64,000 bases of DNA from Anabaena lutea FACHB-196 (GTDB lineage: Bacteria; Cyanobacteriota; Cyanobacteriia; Cyanobacteriales; Nostocaceae). The position numbers were made by a program, and so were the translations under genes. The notes under the pieces were generated by a model. The model saw nothing but the letters and a program-made list of their open reading frames with translations. It was not told the origin of the DNA and made no database searches. The DNA lies in NCBI RefSeq assembly GCF_014698305.1, contig NZ_JACJST010000006.1:1-64000 (forward strand), written 5' to 3'. Positions 1 to 10,712 of this stretch are shown piece by piece. Each line of letters opens with the position of its first letter. Position 1 is the first letter of the stretch.

Positions 1-106
1 TAACAATTATATGATTCGAGTTCTCAGTTCCTGTTTCATTGACTCTACATTAGATTCCTCTCATCCCTTATGTCAAGCCTAATTGAGATGCTCTTACCCT
101 GTAAAA

Positions 107-1831
107 TTAATTACCCAATCGCTTTAATAATTTATTATGATTATTGATTGCTTTTTGAAAATCTGGTTTAATACTTATTGCCTTTTGGTATGACTTTAGT
201 GCTTCTTTATCTCTTTGTAAATTTTCTAATACAAGACCTCGTTTATACCAAGAAGTATAATTTTTAGGTTGAATGGCAATGGCTTTATCGTAAGATTTAA
301 TTGCTTCTTTATACCTTTGTAAATTTCTGAGACAATCACCTCTATTATACCAAAATTCATGTTTATTAGGTTGAATGTCAATAGCTTTATCATAGGATAA
401 AATCGCTTCTTCATGTCTTTTTAAAGTTCTTAGAGTATTACCTTTTTTATGCCAAGCAAGAGCATCATTAGGTTGAATAGCAATAGCTTTATCGTAAGAT
501 TCAATTGATTCTTCATACCTTTGTAAAGTTCTTAGAGCAATACCTCGGTTATACCAGGCTTCATAGTAGTCAGATTTGATAGCAATAGCTTTATCGTAAG
601 ATTCAATTGATTCTTCATACCTTTGTAAATTTCTTAGGGCATCACCTCGATGATACCAGGCTTCATGTTGATCAGGTTGAATAGCAATGGCTTTATCATA
701 AGATTCAATTGCTTCTTCATACCTTCGCAAAGTTCTTAGAGTAAGACCTCGATTATACCAAGCTTCATAATAATCAGATTTGATAGCAATGGCTTGATTG
801 TAAGATTCAATTGCTTCTTCATACCTTTGTAAAGCTTTAAGAGCTTTACCTCTATGATAGCAAGTTTCATGTTGATCAGGTTGAATAGCAATGGCTTCTT
901 TATAAGATTCAATTACTTCTTCAGGCTTTTGTAAATTGGGTGGTTCATCATTCTGGTTAACACAAATTCCACTTAATTCGGTTAGTTGTGCGGGGTATAT
1001 ATTCTGTTCTTGACCAACTCCAAAAATTTGATTTAATTCATCCAAGGCTTCCTTAGCATTTTTATAACGTTGTCGCCAATCACAACGCACCATTTTAGTG
1101 ATAAAATTTTCTAATTTATTACTAACTTCAACTTGGTCAATCCAAATAATTTCGCCATCATCATCTTCTGGTAACAAGCGAGGAGACAAATCAATTAATG
1201 CCTGAATTGCTGTCATCCCTAAAGCATAAATATCACTACTAAATTTAGGTTTACCCATAGCCTGTTCTAAAGGCATATATCCGGCTGTACCAATGCCAAT
1301 AGTGCGGGTAGTAAAGCCAGATTTCAGCGCAATAGTAGTATTAATTTGTTTGACTATTCCAAAATCAATCAATACTAATTTTCCATCTTTGCGACGCATG
1401 ATATTTGCAGGTTTAATATCACGATGAATAAATTTATTGTCATGAACATAAACCAATATTTCTAAAACATCTTGTAAAAGTTGAATTACATCACCTTCAC
1501 TCAACTTTTTACCAGGACTGATTTCTTGAGTTAGATCATATCCATCAATCAATTCTTGAATCAAATAAAATTCTTTGCCTTCCTGAAAATAGGCGTATAA
1601 TTTAGGAATTTGATCATGATTTTGTCCTAATTGATATAAAATCTTTGCTTCTTGTTCAAATAAACGGCTAATATCTCGGTCAATTTCTGTAGGTTTTAAC
1701 CGTTTAACAACACAAATTTGTTTAGGAGTAACGGGAATATCTAAATCTTCAGCGAGATAAGTTTCACCAAATCCACCTGCACCTAGTTCTTTGACAATCT
1801 GGTAACGTTGACGGAGGATATTACCAATCAT
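107..1831 (-). CDS. Serine/threonine protein kinase with C-terminal TPR repeats
   Basis: Cytoplasmic Hanks-type Ser/Thr kinase of 574 residues, fused to a protein-interaction domain. The kinase domain covers about residues 10-270: Gly-rich loop (GAGGFGETY), candidate ATP lysine K43, catalytic HRDIKPAN with D138, DFG at 156-158, and a GTAGYMPLEQ activation segment. Residues 300-570 are about eight 34-residue TPRs (pattern AWYNRG..L...YEEAIESYDKAIAI.P). No membrane segment is visible. The ATG at 1831 is followed directly by the kinase fold, which supports this start. Kinase-TPR fusions are common in filamentous cyanobacteria. The substrate cannot be told from sequence. It is transcribed away from the dienelactone hydrolase at 1977. 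Confidence 0.93.
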   Translation of the reverse strand: MIGNILRQRYQIVKELGAGGFGETYLAEDLDIPVTPKQICVVKRLKPTEIDRDISRLFEQEAKILYQLGQNHDQIPKLYAYFQEGKEFYLIQELIDGYDLTQEISPGKKLSEGDVIQLLQDVLEILVYVHDNKFIHRDIKPANIMRRKDGKLVLIDFGIVKQINTTIALKSGFTTRTIGIGTAGYMPLEQAMGKPKFSSDIYALGMTAIQALIDLSPRLLPEDDDGEIIWIDQVEVSNKLENFITKMVRCDWRQRYKNAKEALDELNQIFGVGQEQNIYPAQLTELSGICVNQNDEPPNLQKPEEVIESYKEAIAIQPDQHETCYHRGKALKALQRYEEAIESYNQAIAIKSDYYEAWYNRGLTLRTLRRYEEAIESYDKAIAIQPDQHEAWYHRGDALRNLQRYEESIESYDKAIAIKSDYYEAWYNRGIALRTLQRYEESIESYDKAIAIQPNDALAWHKKGNTLRTLKRHEEAILSYDKAIDIQPNKHEFWYNRGDCLRNLQRYKEAIKSYDKAIAIQPKNYTSWYKRGLVLENLQRDKEALKSYQKAISIKPDFQKAINNHNKLLKRLGN

Positions 1832-1976
1832 AGGATGTTGCTTTTAAAACCCTGTTTCTGTATATCATAACTCAGAGATCCCTGGCTTCTTTACAAAAAC
1901 GGATATTTTATAAAAACTTACTGATTATTATTAAATCTGAAGAATTACAAATTAACACATTACCAAAAAACAAAAA

Positions 1977-2717
1977 ATGCAAATTGTTAAACGCAATATC
2001 GAATTAAAAGTAGATGATAGTTTAATGCGGGTTTATGTTGCATCTCCTAAACCAGCTGGTAAATATCCAGGAATTGTTTTTTACAGTGATATTTATCAAT
2101 TAGGTGATGCCATAATTCGGTTAGTTAATTATTTAGCTGGTTTTGGTTATGTTGTCGCAGCACCAGAAATTTTTCACCGCATTGAACCTGTGGGTTCTGT
2201 AATTGAACCTAATGATCTTGGAAGAATGCGCGGTAATGATGATGCACGACGCACGTTAATTTCTGAATACGATGCTGATACTCGTGCTGTAATTGATTTT
2301 CTCAAAAATGATAATTCAGTTATTGCTGATAAAATCGGTACTTTGGGTTTTTGTATTGGTGGACATTTGGCTTTTCGGGCTGCTTTTGAAGGTGAAATTA
2401 AAGCTTGTGTTTCTTGTTATCCTACAGGTATTCCTAGTGGTAAATTAGGTAAGGGTGTGGCTGATACTATTCACAGATTTGAGGAAATTAAAGGAGAAAT
2501 GTTGTTAATTTTTGGAACTCAAGATCCACATATTTCTGAAAATGACCGACATACTATAATTAATGCTTTAGAAAATGCCAAAGTCCATCATCACTTTTTT
2601 GCTTATGAAGCGGAACATACTTTTATGAGAGATGATGGTTATCGTTTTGATGCTGTTGCTGCTACTTCAGCTTGGAGGGAAATTATCGCTTTCTTAGAAC
2701 GGAAGTTTAAAAGGTAA
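1977..2717 (+). CDS. Dienelactone hydrolase family protein
   Basis: Alpha/beta hydrolase of the dienelactone hydrolase (carboxymethylenebutenolidase) family, 246 residues, the usual family length. The nucleophile elbow is GFCIGG with Cys126. Asp183 (GTQDPH) and His214 (EAEHTF) complete the expected Cys-Asp-His triad. There is no signal peptide, so it is probably cytosolic. In cyanobacteria these proteins are rarely tied to a defined pathway, so the true substrate is unknown. It is a single gene, divergent from the kinase, and is followed by a hairpin repeat. A second, Tat-exported family member lies at 58917-59750. Confidence 0.88.
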   Translation: MQIVKRNIELKVDDSLMRVYVASPKPAGKYPGIVFYSDIYQLGDAIIRLVNYLAGFGYVVAAPEIFHRIEPVGSVIEPNDLGRMRGNDDARRTLISEYDADTRAVIDFLKNDNSVIADKIGTLGFCIGGHLAFRAAFEGEIKACVSCYPTGIPSGKLGKGVADTIHRFEEIKGEMLLIFGTQDPHISENDRHTIINALENAKVHHHFFAYEAEHTFMRDDGYRFDAVAATSAWREIIAFLERKFKR

Positions 2718-2730
2718 TTATAAACATATT

Positions 2731-2808
2731 TGTAGTTGGATTAAGCGACAGCGTAACCCAACAAAGTTTTGATAATGTTGGGTTTCCTCGCGTCAACCCA
2801 ACCTACAA
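2731..2808. repeat. Intergenic hairpin repeat with TGTAG/CTACA ends
   Basis: Element of about 78 bp that begins TGTAGTTGG and ends with the near-inverted CCAACCTACA, with internal CAACCCAAC/GTTGGGTT copies. It lies between the convergent dienelactone hydrolase and rimM and may act as a two-way terminator. It looks like a non-autonomous cyanobacterial repeat and is similar in design to 31778-31858. Confidence 0.6.
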
Positions 2809-2818
2809 TTATTAGGAA

Positions 2819-3505
2819 CTAATCATTAATTTCTAACAAACCGGGGGGAGGAGTAATTTCAACTCGACGGGTTTCTAAATCGACAACAGGAACAATTTCC
2901 ATAACAAAAGGAATCAAAACAGTTTTTTGTTCTTTTTGCGTTGTTGGTTCTTCGTTATTAGTTGCAAAAGATGGGTCTAATTTAACTTCTAATAAATCAT
3001 GACCTGAAGGTAAGATATCCACCACTGTTCCTACAAATTGACCAGATGATTGCATGAAGACTTGCAATCCTATCAAGTCTAAAACATGATATTCACCTTC
3101 GTCTAGTTCTGGTCGATCGTTTATCGGCACAAAAAACCGACAGTCACGCATATTTTCAGCAGCAGTGCGATCGCTCACTCCCTCCAATTTAATCACATAT
3201 AGATTCTTATTCTCAATATACCGCCCATCTAACAATTCTACTTGTTGCAGTTCTGTTTCCCCAGGACGTAACAACCAGCGTGTTCCCGGTTCCTCAAAGC
3301 GTTCGGGAAAGTCAGTATTAGGATAAACCCGCAACTCCCCAGCTAAACCTTGAGGTGAAACAATTTTACCAATTTCCAACCAATCATCAAGATTGGGGAC
3401 TGGGGACTGGGGACTGGGGACTGGGTTAAGAGGTTTAGGAGGGCGGGGAGACCCCGCCCCTACGGGTTTCTTCTTCTTCGCGTTCTTTGCGTCTTCGCGG
3501 TTCAT
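2819..3505 (-). CDS. rimM: Ribosome maturation factor RimM, with repeat-derived N-terminus
   Basis: RimM assists 30S subunit maturation by binding ribosomal protein S19. The RimM fold begins near residue 41 (DDWLEIGKIVSPQGLAGELRVYP) and a C-terminal PRC-barrel covers about 130-225. The first ~39 residues are not RimM: they are read through three intergenic repeats, a GCAGAG-type repeat (MNREDAKNAKKKK), a GC-rich palindrome at 3441-3459 and GGGGACT heptamers (repeating SPVP/SPQ). No other Met lies before the conserved fold. Start is either this ATG, 5 bp after the avtA stop and probably coupled to it, or a TTG at the Leu of WLEIGK. Forms an operon with avtA. Confidence 0.9.
   Translation of the reverse strand: MNREDAKNAKKKKPVGAGSPRPPKPLNPVPSPQSPVPNLDDWLEIGKIVSPQGLAGELRVYPNTDFPERFEEPGTRWLLRPGETELQQVELLDGRYIENKNLYVIKLEGVSDRTAAENMRDCRFFVPINDRPELDEGEYHVLDLIGLQVFMQSSGQFVGTVVDILPSGHDLLEVKLDPSFATNNEEPTTQKEQKTVLIPFVMEIVPVVDLETRRVEITPPPGLLEIND
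3394..3505. repeat. Composite repeat block inside the 5' end of rimM
   Basis: Three repeat types lie side by side: tandem GGGGACT heptamers (3394-3424), a perfect palindrome GGGCGGGG-AGA-CCCCGCCC (3441-3459), and a copy of the GCAGAGGCGCAGAGG-like family in reverse orientation (about 3469-3505). All are intergenic repeats in this genome style, yet here they are in frame with rimM. Confidence 0.7.
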
Positions 3506-3510
3506 TTCTC

Positions 3511-4794
3511 TTACACACTCACAGCCGCAACTTGATAAACTCGTTCAGCCACCTTAGCTAAACGCTGCATACCGATAGTAATTTCCTCATCACTACCAGT
3601 CAAACTAATACGCAGACATTGATGTTTGTGTTCCCATTCTTCCTTTAAACCGGGGAAGAAACTACTACCAGGAACAACAATTACACCCACCTTTTTTAAT
3701 TCCTGGTAAAATTCCCAGTCAGTCATGGGCAAATCTTGCAACCATAACCAACCAAAAATTGCTCCTTCACCACGATGTAAAAACCAAGGTAAATTTTTGG
3801 GCATTGCTGCTTCTAATGTACTTTCTAACACATCAAACTTTTTTTGGTAGAAAGGACGAATCACATTTTCAGCAATATTCGCTAATGTACCTGATTCTAT
3901 CGCACGGGATGCGATCGCTTGACCATATCGAGAAGAATGAATTCCCACATTGGTTTGGAAACATTCCAAAACCTGAATTAGCTTTTCATCACCAATGGCT
4001 ACCCCAATTCTTTCTCCTGGCAATCCGGCTTTTGATAAACTCATACAATGGAGGATATTTTCCCCAAATACCGGAGTCATTTCTGTAAAATTCAACGCTG
4101 GGAAAGGTGGCGCGTAAGCTGAGTCTATCAATACAGGCACATTATAAGGTGCAGCTAAATCAGTGATTTTACTCACCTCATCATTAGTTAAAACGTTACC
4201 CGTAGGATTGCAAGGACGGGAGAAAATCACGCAACCAGTATTTTCTGTAATCGAAAGTTGGTTAAAATCAGGACGATATTTAAAACGGTGTGCGGCTGTA
4301 TCAATATCCAAAGTAGGTTTATAGGCAACCAAAGCCTCTGGGAATAAACACACACCACCATAGCCAGTATAATCGGGACTTAATGGCAAAACGATTTCTT
4401 TTAAATCGCCATCATTAGTATATCCACCGAAAGCGTTCGCAGCATAAAAGTATATAGTTTGACTACCAGCGGTAATTAAAATGTTTCTGTCTGTTAAATT
4501 TAACCCATAACGCTGGTTAAAATCCTTGACAATTGTATTAATTAAAGGTGCATATCCCTGACTAGAACCATAACGACATACAACTTCACCATACTCAGAA
4601 CTAGCTAATAAATCTGCGGTGCAATCCCGCCATAACTGTTCTACCTCTGGTAAAATCAACGGATTTCCCGCACTCAAATTATATAATTCCTTTCCCTTAC
4701 TAGCTCTGAGGGTTTCGTTAATATCTTTCATAATCGCTCTCACGCCTGTTAAGTTAGACATTTGAGCGCCAATTTTAGTAAGGGCAGGTTTCAT
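3511..4794 (-). CDS. avtA: Valine--pyruvate aminotransferase (AvtA-like)
   Basis: PLP-dependent class I/II aminotransferase of the AvtA type, which exchanges amino groups between valine and pyruvate. The start chosen is the ATG at 4794 (427 residues), because the family fold begins there (MKPALTKIGAQMSNLTGVRAIM). The reading frame is open 31 codons further upstream but that part looks non-conserved. Visible features are the SAGNPLILPE N-terminus, RPCNPTGNV, the substrate/cofactor loop with IDSAYAPPFP and the PLP-lysine segment SLSKAGLPGERIG. It is the first gene of an operon with rimM (5 bp gap). Eight Cys residues give it normal sulfur content, a useful contrast with the island further right. 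Confidence 0.88.
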   Translation of the reverse strand: MKPALTKIGAQMSNLTGVRAIMKDINETLRASKGKELYNLSAGNPLILPEVEQLWRDCTADLLASSEYGEVVCRYGSSQGYAPLINTIVKDFNQRYGLNLTDRNILITAGSQTIYFYAANAFGGYTNDGDLKEIVLPLSPDYTGYGGVCLFPEALVAYKPTLDIDTAAHRFKYRPDFNQLSITENTGCVIFSRPCNPTGNVLTNDEVSKITDLAAPYNVPVLIDSAYAPPFPALNFTEMTPVFGENILHCMSLSKAGLPGERIGVAIGDEKLIQVLECFQTNVGIHSSRYGQAIASRAIESGTLANIAENVIRPFYQKKFDVLESTLEAAMPKNLPWFLHRGEGAIFGWLWLQDLPMTDWEFYQELKKVGVIVVPGSSFFPGLKEEWEHKHQCLRISLTGSDEEITIGMQRLAKVAERVYQVAAVSV

Positions 4795-6262
<1,468 letters not shown>

Positions 6263-6323
6263 ATTATTGACTGATGGAAATCTAACTTGCATCTTATCTA
6301 TCATTAAAACTCTTGTGGTAGAG

Positions 6324-6400
6324 CCACTTCCTGTGGCGGGTTTCCCGACTTTTAGAAAGTGGCGCTGAAAGGGTGGACAACTAATAGCCCACCCACCCTA
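6324..6400. repeat. Hairpin repeats between convergent frmA and Mn catalase
   Basis: CCACTT...AAGTGG arms (6324-6362) enclose CGGGTTTCCCG. The same CGGGT-TCCCGACTT core sits inside the coding 3' ends at 20446-20520 and 23488-23574. A second hairpin AGGGTGG...CCACCCT follows (about 6369-6400). Either could end transcription from both sides. Confidence 0.5.
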
Positions 6401-6436
6401 TTTAATGCAAAATTGTAGCCCATTAAAATCTATCAA

Positions 6437-7132
6437 TCATGAAGAATGAGTTTCTAGGGGATTAGCGATGTATTGAAATGTTGGTTCAGAATTCCAAGGA
6501 CCGCGTTCATTTTGCTCGTTGCCATTTGTCGATAAGTTGTAATAAAGAGAAACGGTTTCATCAGGTTGAATATTCCCAAATAGAGGATCAGTCAACTTAC
6601 CCAAAGAATCCAAAGCCTTCATAAACATTTGGGTATGAGAAATTTCTCTCGTTAATAGATGCACTAAAGTGTTTTTAGTTCCCTCATCTGTTGCCAGCTT
6701 AATTAACTCTTCATAGGTTTGACGAGCGCCTGCCTCCGCCGCAATATTAGCACGTAAATCACGCACGACATCGCCACCTTCATTCAAGTATTTTGCACTC
6801 CAAGCATTACCTTGGCTATCAAGAAAATGGGGACCAACTCCTCGGATAGCAAAAAGAGTACTTTTGTAAGCTTCTGTTTGATCGGAATTTTTGGTATGAG
6901 CCTCGATGAGCTTACCCACCATCTCTAAATGCCCAAACTCTTCAATTGCAATATCTTGGAGCATATCGCGGATACCAGGATTCTCTACATGAAAAGATTG
7001 TACCCAATATTGCAAAGCTGCTGAAAGTTCCCCTGTTGCTCCTCCGAATTGTTCTAGAAGCAATTGTGCAAAACGGGGGTTGGCTTCATCAACTTTGACT
7101 GCATGAATCGGTTCTTTTTTGTGGAAAAACAT
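6437..7132 (-). CDS. Manganese catalase
   Basis: Non-heme dimanganese catalase, 231 residues, which breaks down hydrogen peroxide in the cytosol. It is a ferritin-like four-helix bundle with the expected metal ligands in helix motifs EEFGHLE, an AAEAGARQTYEEL helix and a second EISHTQMF motif. The length fits the short cyanobacterial form. It is the second gene of a likely operon with the GlsB-like membrane protein, 50 bp upstream, which suggests joint induction under oxidative or general stress. No regulator site could be identified. Confidence 0.92.
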   Translation of the reverse strand: MFFHKKEPIHAVKVDEANPRFAQLLLEQFGGATGELSAALQYWVQSFHVENPGIRDMLQDIAIEEFGHLEMVGKLIEAHTKNSDQTEAYKSTLFAIRGVGPHFLDSQGNAWSAKYLNEGGDVVRDLRANIAAEAGARQTYEELIKLATDEGTKNTLVHLLTREISHTQMFMKALDSLGKLTDPLFGNIQPDETVSLYYNLSTNGNEQNERGPWNSEPTFQYIANPLETHSS

Positions 7133-7182
7133 ACAACTAATTCAAAATTTACATCAAATCCCAAACAACTTAAAATCCAAAT

Positions 7183-7455
7183 TTAAGCTCTACTACTACT
7201 TTTAAATAATCCCCATAGATAGATCGCAATTATTGCCCCAATAACTCCTACAAAAAGTCCAGGAATACTTAAACTAGTAGATGTCAATTGCAACGTTCCT
7301 GTTTGGAGTAGTGTGAACAAAGTCCCACCAATAAAAGAGCCAACAATACCTAGAATTATGGTTGAGAGAATTCCACCACCTTGATAACCAGGATAAACAG
7401 CTTTAGCAAGAGCGCCAGCTAAGAGTCCTAAAACTATCCAAGCAATTATATTCAT
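7183..7455 (-). CDS. GlsB/YeaQ/YmgE-family stress membrane protein
   Basis: Small inner-membrane protein (transglycosylase-associated family) with three Gly-rich hydrophobic segments, e.g. IIAWIVLGLLAGALAKAVYPG and GIVGSFIGGTLFTLL. The start is set at the ATG at 7455 (90 residues) because AAGGAAAG lies about 8 bp upstream and the family begins MNIIAWIVLG; the frame is open for nine further codons. Family members are general stress proteins of unknown biochemical role. Its position ahead of the Mn catalase supports a stress operon. Confidence 0.85.
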   Translation of the reverse strand: MNIIAWIVLGLLAGALAKAVYPGYQGGGILSTIILGIVGSFIGGTLFTLLQTGTLQLTSTSLSIPGLFVGVIGAIIAIYLWGLFKSSSRA

Positions 7456-7892
7456 TATTTTTTCTTTCCTTAAAAATCTCACTCATCCAGTATTAAACTT
7501 ATCAATTATTAATTACCTTTCTTTCTACCAAATGAGATAAATGTAAAAATCAAAAGGTAGACTTATTAAAAATAAACTTATTTTTTTGTATTTCTTGTAT
7601 TTTCAATTGTGCTACTACGATACAGCAGATTGCTGGTGAATAGAATACAATGCTTTTGAGCAAAGCCATATACAAGCATAGTTTTATTTCTAACCGCTAA
7701 ATGTCGCTATGTTTGGATCTAAGCGTCGTAATATTACTTTTAAATAATACATAAAAATGGTTTTTGTCATATTAGGGACTGGTAACAGGTAAAGATAATC
7801 ATAAAGTCAAAATTCAGGAGTCAAAACTAATAAATTTCTACTTACTCAATTACCCATTACCAATTACCAATTACCCTTTACCCATACTTAAA
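7456..7892. other. 437-bp gene-free region with heptamer tandem repeat
   Basis: The region holds the upstream sequence of the GlsB-catalase operon. Next to the hemN stop are tandem CCAATTA heptamers (about 7847-7877), the short tandemly repeated repetitive type known from heterocystous cyanobacteria. No open frame worth calling was seen. Confidence 0.6.
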
Positions 7893-9275
7893 TTAAATTG
7901 CGCGAGAGAATTTTGTCTCTCTGGTTCTTGTATGAGTATCGAAGATGACAGCAATATTTCTTACCAATAATCTACCAGTATCAGTAATTTGGATTTCATC
8001 AGCTAATAACTTGACTAATCCATCAGCTTCTAAGGGTTTTAACTCCTCTAATTCCGGAGAGAAATATTGATCAAAACTGATGTGGTATTTGGCTTCAATG
8101 TCTGACTTATGTAGCTGAAAGTGAGACATGATAGACATAATTACATCTCGTCTGATGATATCATTCTGGCTTAGTTTGACACCTTTACTGGTAGGGATTA
8201 TCCCTGCTGTAACTGCTTGGTAATAGTCCTTCAATCCTTTGTGATTTTGAGCATAAGCATCTTCTAGCATACTAATCGATGTGGAACCAAAACCAAAAAG
8301 TTCCGTTTCTGCGTGGGTGGTGTAGCCTTGGAAGTTACGTTTTAGAGTACCATGACGTTGTGCGATCGCTAATTCGTCATTAATTTTCGCAAAATGATCC
8401 ATCCCAATAAACAGATATTCGTTACTGGTTAACTCCTCAATAGTCATTTTCAGCATATCTAACTTTTCCTGTGCTGCGGGTAATGCATCTTGAGGAATCC
8501 TTTTCTGCACAGGTTTCATCCACGGTACATAAGCAAAATTAAACACCACAATTCTATCAGGATCTAAAGCAATGGTCTTTTGTATAGTTTCCCGGAAAGT
8601 CTGAAGATTTTGGTAGGGTAAACCATAAATTAAATCCACATTCACACTATCGAATTTAGCTTCTTTAATCCAACCCATTGCATCAAACAGCATTGCTTCT
8701 GGTTGAATACGGTTCACCGCTACTTGCACTTCAGGATTAAAATCCTGGATACCAAAACTAATGCGATTAAAGCCAATATCTTTCAGAAAATGGATGTACT
8801 CTCTAGTTACATAGCGCGGGTTAATTTCAATTGAGACTTCTGCTTGCGAATCAATGTTGAAATAATGATTAATCTTGTTCCACAAAAATTCAACTTGGTG
8901 AAGTTCCAAATAATTAGGTGTACCACCACCCCAATGAACCTGAAGCACTTTCCTACTTGTGTCAATCAAAGCCGTGGTATTTTGAATTTCTTGCACCAAA
9001 TGTTCTAGGTAGGGTTTGGCAATATTCTTATTACTAGAAATCACCGTATTACAGCCACAAAAATAGCAAGCACTCTGACAAAAGGGAATGTGGAAATACA
9101 AAGATAGGGGTGTTTGTCGTTGATTAGAAGCGGTAATTGCAGCTTGGAAATCCTTGGTGGTGAATGTCTCACTTAATTCTGTAGCGGGTGGGTAGCTGGT
9201 GTATCTGGGTGCGCGAGTATCATACTTCTTAATCAGATCCAGATCAAATTTTACACCAGGTAATAGAAAGACCAT
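7893..9275 (-). CDS. hemN: Oxygen-independent coproporphyrinogen III oxidase
   Basis: Radical-SAM enzyme that decarboxylates coproporphyrinogen III to protoporphyrinogen IX without oxygen. The cluster motif is CQSACYFCGC, with Cys67, Cys71 and Cys74 counted from the upstream TTG at 9278. The GGGTP motif and the C-terminal HemN domain are present, giving full length. The ATG at 9275 is preferred over the TTG because a GGAGG lies just upstream. It is in the same direction as the heme oxygenase but 367 bp away, with a hairpin between, so it may have its own promoter. Together with ho and acsF it forms the low-oxygen tetrapyrrole set. Confidence 0.93.
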   Translation of the reverse strand: MVFLLPGVKFDLDLIKKYDTRAPRYTSYPPATELSETFTTKDFQAAITASNQRQTPLSLYFHIPFCQSACYFCGCNTVISSNKNIAKPYLEHLVQEIQNTTALIDTSRKVLQVHWGGGTPNYLELHQVEFLWNKINHYFNIDSQAEVSIEINPRYVTREYIHFLKDIGFNRISFGIQDFNPEVQVAVNRIQPEAMLFDAMGWIKEAKFDSVNVDLIYGLPYQNLQTFRETIQKTIALDPDRIVVFNFAYVPWMKPVQKRIPQDALPAAQEKLDMLKMTIEELTSNEYLFIGMDHFAKINDELAIAQRHGTLKRNFQGYTTHAETELFGFGSTSISMLEDAYAQNHKGLKDYYQAVTAGIIPTSKGVKLSQNDIIRRDVIMSIMSHFQLHKSDIEAKYHISFDQYFSPELEELKPLEADGLVKLLADEIQITDTGRLLVRNIAVIFDTHTRTRETKFSRAI

Positions 9276-9642
9276 CAAAACCTCCGAGTATCTGTAAGTT
9301 TAGTTCTTAGTGGTCATAGCAATTTTGAATTGGGAATACTCACGGTTATTTTTCCCAATTTGGTGTTGTAAAATTGACAATTTTTTTGATTACTAATTGC
9401 CAATATATTTGTATGCTTCAGTTTAGAAGACTGAAACGAACTAGCTAGGACTTACGTTAAGAAACCCGGTTTTGATCAAAAATACTATAAACCAGTTGTA
9501 GTAAATAGAATTCACGACTACACAAACTAGTTTAGTTATGAATTCTACTATTTTTAATAAACCGTAAAATACGCAAAATAACAAGAGTTCGAGAGATATT
9601 TTGCGTAATTCATAATTCCATTAATTTTGCCGAATTACCTAA
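9276..9642. other. Intergenic region between ho and hemN with repeats
   Basis: Contains a TTCAGT-TTAGAAG-ACTGAA inverted repeat, an ACTTACGTTAAGAAACCCGG segment typical of cyanobacterial repeats, and a long imperfect palindrome with TAGAATTC/GAATTCTA arms. It also contains the strong hairpin listed separately. The hemN promoter must lie here if hemN is not read from ho. Confidence 0.5.
9570..9607 (-). terminator. Strong hairpin after heme oxygenase
   Basis: Perfect 11-bp arms TACGCAAAATA (9570-9580) and TATTTTGCGTA (9597-9607) with a 16-nt loop, starting 36 bp past the ho stop. On the minus strand it is followed by TTTTA. It is consistent with an intrinsic terminator or an RNA-processing hairpin. 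Confidence 0.55.
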
Positions 9643-10317
9643 TCAAATTAAGTCATTATACGTAGCTCGACCAAGAGCTAGAATTAAAATACTTTCTAAC
9701 TCTTTAATTATCTGCGTATTCAAGTAAAAAGCATGGTTAGCTTCTGCTACAATTTTATCAGCATTTGCATCATCCACAGGTACTGTATCTAATGCTTGAC
9801 GATACTTGTTTTTGAATGCTTGCTTATCTGGAATTTGCTCAAAGTTGTAAAAAGAAGTTCCTTCATATCCAGACAATTTTAAAGCTGACTGAGCAATTTT
9901 TTGTAGCATTTGTCCTCCAGAAAGATCACCCATATAACGAGTATATGAATGACCTAACAATAATGCAGGTTCATGAGCAGATATTTCTTGAATACGAGCA
10001 ATGTAATTTTGAGCAGCAGTTGAAGGTGAGATCCTTTTGTACCATTGACTTCCATAATAAAACTCCATGTCTTTTTCTAGGGAAGCTTGGCGCTTTAGTT
10101 CAGGAAAATAAACTACACTAATCACAGGATGTTGTTTATTTTTCTCAATTGCTGCTTCTAGTTCACTGTAAACAAAATACAAATTCTTCAACAACTGAAT
10201 AAAGCAGTCTCTATCAATAACACCTTGGACAAAACATTTCATGAAGCCGACATTTTCTGCATCTGTATGAGCTTGTTGAGTACCAGAACGCAGTTTGATT
10301 GCTAAATTATTACTCAT
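9643..10317 (-). CDS. ho2: Heme oxygenase (biliverdin-producing)
   Basis: Opens heme to biliverdin IX-alpha, iron and CO using ferredoxin. This is the first step to phycobilins. About 224 residues from the ATG at 10317, chosen because AAGGAAG lies upstream; nine more codons are open. The proximal heme ligand is the His of QQAHTDAE near the N-terminus, and the distal helix carries GDLSGGQML. Neighbours hemN and acsF point to the low-oxygen isoform, called Ho2 in Synechocystis. The isoform is inferred from context, because sequence alone does not separate Ho1 from Ho2 by eye. Confidence 0.9.
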   Translation of the reverse strand: MSNNLAIKLRSGTQQAHTDAENVGFMKCFVQGVIDRDCFIQLLKNLYFVYSELEAAIEKNKQHPVISVVYFPELKRQASLEKDMEFYYGSQWYKRISPSTAAQNYIARIQEISAHEPALLLGHSYTRYMGDLSGGQMLQKIAQSALKLSGYEGTSFYNFEQIPDKQAFKNKYRQALDTVPVDDANADKIVAEANHAFYLNTQIIKELESILILALGRATYNDLI

Positions 10318-10712
10318 TATTGCTTCCTTCTTGTTCAAGTGCAAAGTTTCTAGAATGTCACCGACTTGTTTATCAGTTCACCGTCGATGTCACAGTGAGA
10401 AGATTGCTATTGTAGAGATATGGACTCTCTGCACTAATCTATCCAGCAAATATCACGGCTGAATATATCCTGGCTATTTTGATCTCTTACAAAATATTTA
10501 ACTATTAATCTTCTTAATAAATATAAAGATATTCATATTTCTTTAGACTTTCCTGAGTAAATTTGCTCTATATGTTGCTTTTCAAGGCAAAATTACCTTA
10601 GATCTGGAATAATTACTTAATTCCATGTATATAACCAAGAAAAAGTAGCAAGTAGATATATCAAAAATTAAGTGCCATACTGGAAACATTCAACTAAATC
10701 ACTTTTAAAACC
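10318..10712. promoter_or_regulatory. Divergent promoter region of the tetrapyrrole cluster
   Basis: 395 bp separate ho (leftward) from the lipoprotein-acsF arm (rightward). A low-oxygen activator such as ChlR (MarR family, known for the Synechocystis cluster) would be expected to bind here. Short imperfect repeats are visible, e.g. GGAAT-N8-ATTCC near 10610, but none can be assigned. No ChlR gene is in the window. Confidence 0.35.
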
